A stretch of 20,141 nt of DNA from a virus. A model generated the notes under the pieces. The model was not told where the DNA came from. It made no database searches and worked only from the letters and a program-made list of their open reading frames with translations. The position numbers and the translations under genes are program-made. Of this stretch, positions 13,322 to 19,531 are shown in pieces (position 1 is the first letter of the stretch; each line of letters begins with the position of its first letter). The DNA lies in the IMG/VR virus record IMGVR_UViG_3300047317_000106, positions 1-20,141 of that record; one strand, given 5' to 3'.

Positions 13322-13352
13322 GCGCGGGGCTTCGGCTCCGCGCCTCTCTTTT
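13322..13352 (+). terminator. Rho-independent terminator after the capsid genes
   Basis: GCGCGGGGC (13322-13330) pairs with GCTCCGCGC (13335-13343) in nine pairs including one G-U, closed by the very stable TTCG loop, and is followed by CTCTCTTTT (13344-13352). This is a textbook intrinsic terminator and the strongest one seen in the window. It lies between the cement protein and the HhH-like gene, with no promoter-like motif after it, so partial termination may lower expression of the head-tail genes relative to capsid. Confidence 0.88.
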
Positions 13353-13373
13353 CCCTTCCGGAGATTCCCCGTC

Positions 13374-14012
13374 ATGGATTTCGCACAGGCTCGTGTCATC
13401 GAACAGGGTAATCAGCTGCATGTCGTGCATGGCGACGATGCCAAGCTGTACGTTGAATTCACCTTGGAGGCGGTACACCAGCCCGCGCTCTCCGAAAAGG
13501 AGGGGCGTCCGATCTATAAGGATGTGCCACATATCCGCATCCATTTTCCGGGAGATCGCACGAAGCAGATTTTCCGGCCGGTGAAGACCGAAGACGACTA
13601 TGCGGGTCCCGCCGACCCGGTGCGCTTCCCGCGTCAATGGGCGCAGTTCTGCGCGCAGCAGGAGCAGGTCCAGACGGGCACGCCAGTCGAGCACTGGGGT
13701 CCGCTCACGAAGTCCGAGGCGATGATGCTCAAGGGCATCCACATCCATACCGTCGAGCAGCTCGCGGGCGTGTCGGACAGCAACCTGTCGTGGCTCGGCG
13801 CCCGCCAGCTGCGCGACAAGGCCGTTGCATGGCTCGCGCAGGCCGATGGCGGCAAGGAAGTGCTGCGCCTCGAAGCCGAACTCGAAAAGCGCGATACGGA
13901 CATCGCTTTCCTCAAGCAGCAGATGAAAGACATGGCCTCGCGGCTTGATGCGCGCGACGCCGACGCCGGCAAGGAAGCCGCGCCGAAGAAGAAAGCAGCA
14001 GCCACCGAGTAA
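13374..14012 (+). CDS. HhH-like and coiled-coil phage protein, probable head-completion or accessory factor
   Basis: This 212-residue protein has three parts. Residues 1-95 are strand-rich (VIEQGNQLHVVHGDDAKLYVEF, VPHIRIHFPGDRTKQIF). Residues about 110-152 resemble a helix-hairpin-helix-like segment (MLKGIHIHTVEQLAGVSD, then LSWLGARQLRDKAVAWL). Residues about 158-190 form a charged coiled coil (LRLEAELEKRDTDIAFLKQQM) with a Lys/Ala tail. A Shine-Dalgarno CCGGAGA precedes the ATG. It sits between capsid and head-tail adaptor genes, a usual site for minor head proteins in podoviruses. I do not assign a function; DNA binding through the HhH-like part is possible. Confidence 0.65.
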   Translation: MDFAQARVIEQGNQLHVVHGDDAKLYVEFTLEAVHQPALSEKEGRPIYKDVPHIRIHFPGDRTKQIFRPVKTEDDYAGPADPVRFPRQWAQFCAQQEQVQTGTPVEHWGPLTKSEAMMLKGIHIHTVEQLAGVSDSNLSWLGARQLRDKAVAWLAQADGGKEVLRLEAELEKRDTDIAFLKQQMKDMASRLDARDADAGKEAAPKKKAAATE

Positions 14013-14018
14013 GGCGCC

Positions 14019-14963
14019 ATGACCCAGCCCATTACCTCACTGAATCAAAAGACGCTCCTGCAGATTATTCAGGAGGTGATGGGCGATCTCGGCTTGCCGA
14101 AGCCGCTGACCGTCATCGGCAACACCGACAAGACGGTCAGCATGCTGCTCGTGCACGCGACGCGTGTCGGTGAGGATCTCGCCTCGCGCGGCTCGATGAA
14201 CGAGGGCTGGCCGGTCATGCGCAAGGAGTACACGTTCAACCTCGTCGGCTACGGTGGGTACACCGGTAACACGACGCTCGGCAGCAACGTGATCTCCGGT
14301 ATGCCGTCCGTCGCCAATATCACCGTCGGCATGATCGCGACGAGCACTGCGATTCCATACGGCGCCGCGGTGACGGCCGTCGGTGCGAACAGCGTCACGC
14401 TCGACCAGGCCGCGCTGAGCACCAATGCTGGCGCGCAGTTCTCTTTCGGCAACGAGAGCTATGCGATTCCGACCGATTGCGATCACTTCATCACACAGAC
14501 AGGTTGGGACCGGTCTTTCCGCTGGCAGCTAGTCGGCCCGCTCTCGCCGCAGGAATGGCAGGTGCTGAAATCGGGTATCAGCCCGACCGGGCCGCGCCTG
14601 CGCTATCGCATCATGGGCGGCAAGATCTTCGTCAATCCGGTGCCGGCATCGCTCGACAGTCTCGTGATGGAGTACTACTCCACGGGCTGGTGCCAGTCCG
14701 CGACGGGTACGCCACAGACAGCGTGGGCGGCTGACACCGACACGCCGACGCTGCAGGATCGGCTCTTTACACTCGGCATCCTCGCGCGCTTCCTGAACCG
14801 CAAGGGTCTCGATTCGAGCGTCGCGCAGCGCGAGTTCGATATGGCCGTCGAGGCGGCAATCGGGCGCGCAGGTGGCTCGCGCGTGCTCCCGCTCAATGCG
14901 CGTGCGGAGCCGCCGGTGTTGCTCGGCTCCGCTAACGTGCCCGACACGGGCTATGGCTCCTGA
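14019..14963 (+). CDS. Head-tail adaptor / tail tubular A-like protein
   Basis: The 314-residue protein starts with a helical domain (LNQKTLLQIIQEVMGDLGLPKP, MLLVHATRVGEDLASRG) typical of podovirus head-tail adaptors that sit under the portal. The part after residue 145 (YAIPTDCDHFITQTGWDR, RLRYRIMGGKIFVNPVP, VMEYYSTGW) is the usual beta core followed by C-terminal helices (RLFTLGILARFLNRKG). Between them, about residues 77-143, is an inserted beta domain of the GNTTxGSNVISG...VGM...IP.GA.V pattern that recurs in phage structural proteins. The adaptor would connect the portal to the tail hub encoded next. It starts six bases after the previous stop. The role is inferred from order and domain style. 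Confidence 0.72.
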   Translation: MTQPITSLNQKTLLQIIQEVMGDLGLPKPLTVIGNTDKTVSMLLVHATRVGEDLASRGSMNEGWPVMRKEYTFNLVGYGGYTGNTTLGSNVISGMPSVANITVGMIATSTAIPYGAAVTAVGANSVTLDQAALSTNAGAQFSFGNESYAIPTDCDHFITQTGWDRSFRWQLVGPLSPQEWQVLKSGISPTGPRLRYRIMGGKIFVNPVPASLDSLVMEYYSTGWCQSATGTPQTAWAADTDTPTLQDRLFTLGILARFLNRKGLDSSVAQREFDMAVEAAIGRAGGSRVLPLNARAEPPVLLGSANVPDTGYGS

Positions 14964-14965
14964 TC

Positions 14966-16519
14966 ATGCCCGTTCAAGCTAACCGCGCCGCGCGCGTCGA
15001 TGTCCAGTCGATCCCGCCATCCGTCGGCGGCCTGAATACGCTCGATGCGGTGGCGAACATGCCGCCTACCGATGCCGTCATTCTCGACAACTATTTTCCG
15101 GGCACCGCGGACGTGCCGCTGCGCCTTGGTTATCAGGTCTGGGGCTCGGGCATCACCGGCAACGTCGAGACGCTCGCGCCGTACACCTCTGGCACGCAGA
15201 AGAAGCTGTTTGCGATCGCAGGCGGCAGCGTCTATGACGTGACGAACAATGCAGCGGTCGGCGCGCCGGTGGTAACGGGCCTGACGAATTCGCGCTGGCA
15301 GTGGGTGAATTTCAGCAACGCGGGCCTTGAATTCCTTGTGATGGTCAACGGCATCGATCCGCCGCTGCTCTATAACGGCACGACGTGGCAGCAGATCACC
15401 AACGCATCGACGCCGATCGCAATTACGGGCGTCAATCCGTCGACCTTCGCGCATGTCAGCGTGTTCGCGCAACGCCTGTGGTTCTCGCAGGCCAACAGCA
15501 TGCAGTCGTGGTATCTGCCTGTCGGCCAGGTGGGCGGTGCGGCCGTGCTGTTCGACATCGGCCCGCAGACGACGCTCGGCGGCTTCCTGATGGGCATCGC
15601 GACATGGAATATCGACAATGCGGCGGGCCTGAACCCGTACATCATCTTCGTCACCTCGATGGGCGAGGCGATCGTCTATCAGGGCTCGGACCCGTCCCAG
15701 TCGACCAGCTTCGGTATCTCCGCGCGCTTCCGGATCGGTGCACCAGTCGGGCGCCGGTTCTTCGAGAAGTACGGATCCGACGTCGTGTTCGTTACTGCCG
15801 ACGGGCTCACGCCGCTCAGCAAGGCCCTGCTCACTGACCGCTCGTCGAAAGACATCACGCTTACCGAGAAAATCAGTCCGACCGTCAACGCGGACACCGC
15901 TTCATTCCGCAATAACTTCGGCTGGCAGGTGACGCTCTTTCCAGACGGGAACAAGCTCATCATCAACGTGCCGACTCAGGAGGATCTGACCTCCTATCAG
16001 TATGTGATGAACACGATCACGAAGGCATGGTGCCGCTTCACCGGTTGGAACGCCTTCTGTTTCGCCTATTTCAACAATGCGCTGTGGATGGGCGGCAAGA
16101 ACTTCGTTGCGCAGGCCGACGTGGGCAACGACGACGGCGGGCTCGCGATCAACAGCGACATCAAGCCGGCATACAGCTATTTCGGCCTGCGCGGGCAGGA
16201 AAAGTATTTCAAGATGATGCGGCCGGTGTTCCTGTCGAACTCCGCATTCGCGCCGCAGATCGATCTTTCCGTCGAGTTCAGTCAGGCGCTGCCGACGTCG
16301 ACGCCGACTTTCTCGCAGGGCAATGTCAATCCGTGGGATCTGACGCCCTGGGATCAGGTTCCTTGGGGTGGCAACCAGATCATCCAGACCGATTGGGAAA
16401 GCATAGACGGCATGGGCTACGCCGCGACCTACCGGATGCGCACGCAGACCAAGGGCATCCAGTTCTCGATCCAGTCGGTCGATTTCATGTTCGAGAAGAA
16501 ACAGACGCCTACCTTCTGA
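14966..16519 (+). CDS. Tail hub / gp10-like packaged-DNA stabilisation protein
   Basis: This 517-residue protein begins two bases after the adaptor stop and is dominated by beta strands with a propeller-like style: GGLNTLDAVANMPPTDAVILDNYFPG at the start, then repeated strand blocks (SRWQWVNFSNAGLEFLVMVNG, FVTSMGEAIVYQGSD, AFCFAYFNNALWMGG). The pattern fits podovirus tail hub proteins such as P22 gp10 or T7 gp12-type tubular proteins, which close the head after packaging and bind tail fibres or spikes. Near residues 455-468 there is a small PWDLTPWDQVPWGG repeat. It is the last gene before the third TTCCCGCTGCCTA site. Family is inferred by eye from fold style and gene order. Confidence 0.78.
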   Translation: MPVQANRAARVDVQSIPPSVGGLNTLDAVANMPPTDAVILDNYFPGTADVPLRLGYQVWGSGITGNVETLAPYTSGTQKKLFAIAGGSVYDVTNNAAVGAPVVTGLTNSRWQWVNFSNAGLEFLVMVNGIDPPLLYNGTTWQQITNASTPIAITGVNPSTFAHVSVFAQRLWFSQANSMQSWYLPVGQVGGAAVLFDIGPQTTLGGFLMGIATWNIDNAAGLNPYIIFVTSMGEAIVYQGSDPSQSTSFGISARFRIGAPVGRRFFEKYGSDVVFVTADGLTPLSKALLTDRSSKDITLTEKISPTVNADTASFRNNFGWQVTLFPDGNKLIINVPTQEDLTSYQYVMNTITKAWCRFTGWNAFCFAYFNNALWMGGKNFVAQADVGNDDGGLAINSDIKPAYSYFGLRGQEKYFKMMRPVFLSNSAFAPQIDLSVEFSQALPTSTPTFSQGNVNPWDLTPWDQVPWGGNQIIQTDWESIDGMGYAATYRMRTQTKGIQFSIQSVDFMFEKKQTPTF

Positions 16520-16521
16520 TT

Positions 16522-16534
16522 TTCCCGCTGCCTA
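16522..16534 (+). promoter_or_regulatory. Late-region intergenic motif, copy 3 (TTCCCGCTGCCTA)
   Basis: The third identical 13-mer begins two bases after the tail hub stop. The next bases give TAGAAT, the best -10-like hexamer of the three copies, again without a -35 element. It lies 120 bases before the GNAT start, at the head of the longest intergenic stretch in the window. Distances between copies are 5987 and 5926 bases. Confidence 0.6.
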
Positions 16535-16561
16535 GAATCCACGCTTAGATTTTCCATCTTC

Positions 16562-16626
16562 ATGCACGGGGCCAGCACGGCCCGCGTAAAAGGTGCGCAA
16601 GGCTGAACCCTGCGCCCTTCGTGCAT
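16562..16626 (+). ncRNA. Candidate structured RNA: three-way junction in the GNAT leader
   Basis: Three helices can form together. P1 is ATGCACG (16562-16568) with CGTGCAT (16620-16626), seven perfect pairs. P2 is GGGCC (16569-16573) with GGCCC (16579-16583), five pairs and a five-base loop. P3 is 16591-16602 with 16608-16619, mostly paired with two mismatches and the loop CTGAA. P1/P2 and P1/P3 are flush, leaving only seven unpaired junction bases (GCGTAAA). It lies between motif copy 3 and the GNAT start. A cis-regulatory RNA is inferred; no known riboswitch class was recognised, and it is not a tRNA. Confidence 0.45.
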
Positions 16627-16634
16627 CCAGCTTT

Positions 16635-16663
16635 GCGCATCAGGAACCGACCTGATGAAACGC
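16635..16663 (+). promoter_or_regulatory. Hairpin enclosing Shine-Dalgarno and start codon of the GNAT gene
   Basis: CATCAGG (16638-16644) pairs perfectly with CCTGATG (16651-16657) around the loop AACCGA; GCG (16635-16637) can add pairs with CGC (16661-16663) across a three-base bulge. The right arm ends with the ATG start (16655-16657) and the left arm contains most of the AGGA ribosome site (16642-16645). In the folded state initiation would be blocked. Confidence 0.55.
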
Positions 16664-17101
16664 ATTGTCTGGGATCAACCCGAACGAGTGATGCTCTTCG
16701 TCGCCGCGCGCACGGGCGAGGACGGCTATCGCGACTACTCAGCTATTGGCCTTGAGGCTGACGGCGAGCTCGTCGCGGGCGTCGTCTATCAGTGCCATAC
16801 GGGCCCGAGCGTGACGATGCACGTCGCTTCCGACGGCTCGCGCGCATGGCTCACGCCGGCCTATCTCGCCGCGTGCTTCCGCTATCCCTTTCTGACGCTC
16901 GGCTGTCTGCGCGTGACGGGTCTCGTACGTGCCGACAACCGCGAAGCGCAGCGCTTCGACGAACACCTCGGCTTTCAGCGCGAAGGGCTCATCCGCAGCG
17001 GCTGCAGCGACGGCTCCGACCTGATTCTTTACGGCATGCTCCGCAGCGAGTGCCGCTTCCTTGAGGGAAAACACCATGCGGCACTGCTTCGAGCAGCCTG
17101 A
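16655..17101 (+). CDS. GNAT-family acetyltransferase-like protein
   Basis: This 148-residue protein has the later half of a GNAT fold: strands VMLFVAARTG and LVAGVVYQCHTG, a helix AYLAACFRYPF, the strand LRVTGLVRADN, then REAQRFDEHLGFQREGLIR, the usual N..A..F...LGF..EG segment near the acetyl-CoA site, and a final strand DLILYGML. The classic (R/Q)xxGx(G/A) pyrophosphate loop is not evident, as in many phage GNATs. The substrate is unknown; a host or virion protein is possible. It heads the ejection block behind motif copy 3 and the structured leader, and overlaps the next gene by 26 bases. The start at 16655 is set by AGGA and by the hairpin around it. Confidence 0.75.
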   Translation: MKRIVWDQPERVMLFVAARTGEDGYRDYSAIGLEADGELVAGVVYQCHTGPSVTMHVASDGSRAWLTPAYLAACFRYPFLTLGCLRVTGLVRADNREAQRFDEHLGFQREGLIRSGCSDGSDLILYGMLRSECRFLEGKHHAALLRAA

Positions 17102-18440
17102 TCTGCCTCTGCACGCCTTTCGCAAGGCGCTCGGCAAGAACCGTCCTACGACGCTGGAAGGGCCGCTCGGCGGCGGCAAGGGTGGCGGCTCCGCTCCGCA
17201 ACCCCCAAATCCCTATGACGTTGCGAATGCAACGACGCAGACGAACGAGGCAACCGCGGGCTTTAACAAGGCGCTGAACCTCAACAACTATACGAACCCA
17301 TTCGGCTCGCAGCAATCGACGCAGGTGGGCACCGATCCGAGTACGGGCGCGCCGATTTACAACACGACGCTCTCCGCGAATCCGCAGCTTCAGCAGGCGA
17401 TTTCTTCGATGCTGTCGCAGACGGGAAACAGCGGCAACGTCAACCAGAACGCGCTGGGCAGTCTCGGTCAGATCAACGACAACCTGTCGAATATCGCGGA
17501 TACCCAGCAGCAGAATGCCGGCTGGCAGAGTCAGTTTGCGAGCAATACAGCAGCGCTCGCGCCGCAGTATGCAGCGCTCTCCAGTCAGCTTAGCCCGACG
17601 GCTGCGCGCGATGCCCAACAGCAGGGGCAAAACGCCGCATACAAGGCGCAGACGCAATATCTCGATCCGCAGTTCCAGCAGCAGCAGACGAGTCTCGAGT
17701 CCCAGCTTGCGAATCAGGGCCTCACGCCCGGATCGCAGGCTTATGACAATGCCTACAAGAACTTCAGCAACGCCAAGCAGCAGGCCTATAGCAATGCGTC
17801 GAATCAGGCCATCCTGACCGGCTCGCAGATCGGTACGCAGAACCTGAATAACCAGATCAACGGCATCAATACACAGGCCGGGCTGGTCGGCAATCAGGCC
17901 AATCTGTTCGGTCTGGGCGGCCAGATGCTGGGCAATGCGAACGCCGGTCTATCGCAGGCTGCAGGCACGTACGGACAGAATGCGGGCATCTACGGGCAGC
18001 AGGTCGGCATCGGCCAGACGCCATATTCGAATCTCGGTTCGCTCGCCGGGCTGGTGCCGGGCTACTCCGGAACTGGTCAGTCTGCCGCGTCGCCCGCGAA
18101 TATCGGCCAGAACATCTACAGCAACTATCAGGGCCAGCTGAACAACTACAACGCGGGCACGTCATCGTCGAATCAGATGATGGGCGGCCTGTTCGGTCTG
18201 GGAAGCTCCGCGCTGATGGGCTACATGATGTCCGACCGTCGCCTCAAGACGGATATCGAGGCGATTGGTCCGCTGAAGGATGGCGTCAACTTCTACCGCT
18301 ATCGCTACCACATGGATGCGCCGGGTACCGTGCGCTATGGCCTGATGGCCGACGAGGTGAAGCGCGTGCAGCCGGATGCCGTCGTGCGCACGCCGAGCGG
18401 ATACGACGCGGTGAATTACGACCGCGCGCTGGGAGCCTGA
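17076..18440 (+). CDS. Gln/Asn/Gly-rich virion protein with C-terminal S74-type chaperone domain
   Basis: I choose the ATG at 17076 (GAGGGA at 17063-17068), giving 454 residues; the in-frame TTG at 17061 overlaps the Shine-Dalgarno and is less likely. Residues about 30-380 are rich in Gln, Asn, Gly, Ala and Ser, with helices such as QQGQNAAYKAQTQYLDPQFQ and many short NQ/GQ repeats. The last 69 residues begin SDRRLKTDIEAIG at S386 and continue FYRYRYH, YGLMADEVKRVQPDAV, YDAVNYDRALG. This is the peptidase S74 / intramolecular chaperone signature, in which the protein is normally cut just before the Ser. S74 domains usually end tail fibres or spikes; here the body looks like an ejection or tail-needle protein. 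The assignment of the domain is strong; the role of the body is inferred. Confidence 0.78.
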   Translation: MRHCFEQPDLPLHAFRKALGKNRPTTLEGPLGGGKGGGSAPQPPNPYDVANATTQTNEATAGFNKALNLNNYTNPFGSQQSTQVGTDPSTGAPIYNTTLSANPQLQQAISSMLSQTGNSGNVNQNALGSLGQINDNLSNIADTQQQNAGWQSQFASNTAALAPQYAALSSQLSPTAARDAQQQGQNAAYKAQTQYLDPQFQQQQTSLESQLANQGLTPGSQAYDNAYKNFSNAKQQAYSNASNQAILTGSQIGTQNLNNQINGINTQAGLVGNQANLFGLGGQMLGNANAGLSQAAGTYGQNAGIYGQQVGIGQTPYSNLGSLAGLVPGYSGTGQSAASPANIGQNIYSNYQGQLNNYNAGTSSSNQMMGGLFGLGSSALMGYMMSDRRLKTDIEAIGPLKDGVNFYRYRYHMDAPGTVRYGLMADEVKRVQPDAVVRTPSGYDAVNYDRALGA

Positions 18441-18441
18441 C

Positions 18442-19530
18442 ATGTCCTGGCTCTTCGGAGACTCTCTTAGCGGCAATAACTACGATGATCCGCTCGGCGC
18501 CGCGGGCTCGAAGTTTCAGCGCTGGACGGACCCGTTATCGTGGATCGGCGGACAGAAGTACATCGACCTCACGAGCAAGACGATCCCCAGAGAGGTTAAT
18601 CGCGCGTTCTCCACAGTCGTCACTCCGATCGACAAGGCGACAGCCTCTATCGATCCGATGTATTCGCAGACAGCCGGCATCCATAACTGGGTTGACCACA
18701 AGCCGGGCTCAACGGTCGGCGCGGTCGTCGGCACGGTCTTCACCGGAGGCGCATTGGGCGGCGCACTCGGCGCGGGCGCTGGTGGTGCTGGCGCAGGCGC
18801 AACGGGAGCAGGTGCGGGCGCGGCCGGCGCGGCTGATGCAGGTATTGGCGCCGGTGCCGCAGGTGGCGCCGGTGGCGGTCTGTCCAGCCTGTTCGGTCTC
18901 GGCGGTTCTCTGGGTGGCAGCACGAGTGCTGGAACTGCGCTTGGGACGGGAGTCGGAACTGAAGCAGGCTTGGGCGGTGGAATCACTGGCGGTGCCGGCG
19001 GCCTTACCGGATTCTTCAGCGGCCCGGCTGCATTCGGCGACGCAGGTCTGACAGGCGGCGTCTCAGCGGGCGGCTCAGGGCTCGGCGGCGTCATGGGCGG
19101 CGCAGATATGGGCGGCGCCCTTGGATCGTCGCCTACGGGCCTTTTCAGCGGTCTTCTGCCCGGCGGCGGCATGACAGGTACTTCGAGCGGCGCGCTCGGC
19201 GGTGGCCTGTCGGGAGACGTCGCAGGCGCTTCGCCAATCGGCGGCGCTTCGATGGGCGGTCTCGGAGGAAGCTGGCAGAGCATGGCGCAGCAGCTCATGC
19301 AGCAGCAGAGCAAGAACTCACAGCAGCAGGCGCAAGCCGCGCAGGGCCGCGAGAACGATCAGTTGCCAGCCGCGCAGAACTCCGGTTCGCCCGATATCTC
19401 GCAGGCGCTCGCTGCGATCAACCAGCAGGGCCTCAACCAGCGACTCGCGCAGTTGCGCCAGCAACAACTGCAGATGCAGATCGGCAATTCGCTCGCGAAC
19501 AATAGCGGCCCGACCGCGTGGAGGTATTGA
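18442..19530 (+). CDS. Glycine-rich probable DNA-ejection (internal virion) protein
   Basis: The 362-residue product begins one base after the previous stop. Residues 1-87 are ordinary (MSWLFGDSLSGNNYDD, DPLSWIGGQKYIDLTSK, IDKATASIDPMYSQT). Residues about 88-280 are extremely Gly/Ala/Ser-rich (GAVVGTVFTGGALGGALGAG and so on), with glycine-zipper-like stretches able to insert into or line a membrane channel. The C-terminus (about 283-362) is Gln-rich and helical (WQSMAQQLMQQQSKNSQQQ, LNQRLAQLRQQQLQMQIG). Gly/Ala-rich proteins placed after the S74 protein and before a long Gln-rich protein fit the ejection proteins of P22-like and Bcep22-like phages, which leave the capsid ahead of the DNA. No family domain was identified. 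Confidence 0.62.
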   Translation: MSWLFGDSLSGNNYDDPLGAAGSKFQRWTDPLSWIGGQKYIDLTSKTIPREVNRAFSTVVTPIDKATASIDPMYSQTAGIHNWVDHKPGSTVGAVVGTVFTGGALGGALGAGAGGAGAGATGAGAGAAGAADAGIGAGAAGGAGGGLSSLFGLGGSLGGSTSAGTALGTGVGTEAGLGGGITGGAGGLTGFFSGPAAFGDAGLTGGVSAGGSGLGGVMGGADMGGALGSSPTGLFSGLLPGGGMTGTSSGALGGGLSGDVAGASPIGGASMGGLGGSWQSMAQQLMQQQSKNSQQQAQAAQGRENDQLPAAQNSGSPDISQALAAINQQGLNQRLAQLRQQQLQMQIGNSLANNSGPTAWRY

Positions 19531-19531
19531 G

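Noticed and set aside
16562-16626. Possible tRNA, because P1 has seven base pairs
   Set aside because: There is no T-arm consensus, no anticodon arm and the length is too short; it is better described as an unclassified three-way junction.
16652-16658. CTGATGA resembling a hammerhead ribozyme core
   Set aside because: It is the start region of the GNAT gene and lacks the matching GAAA segment and the three stems of a hammerhead.
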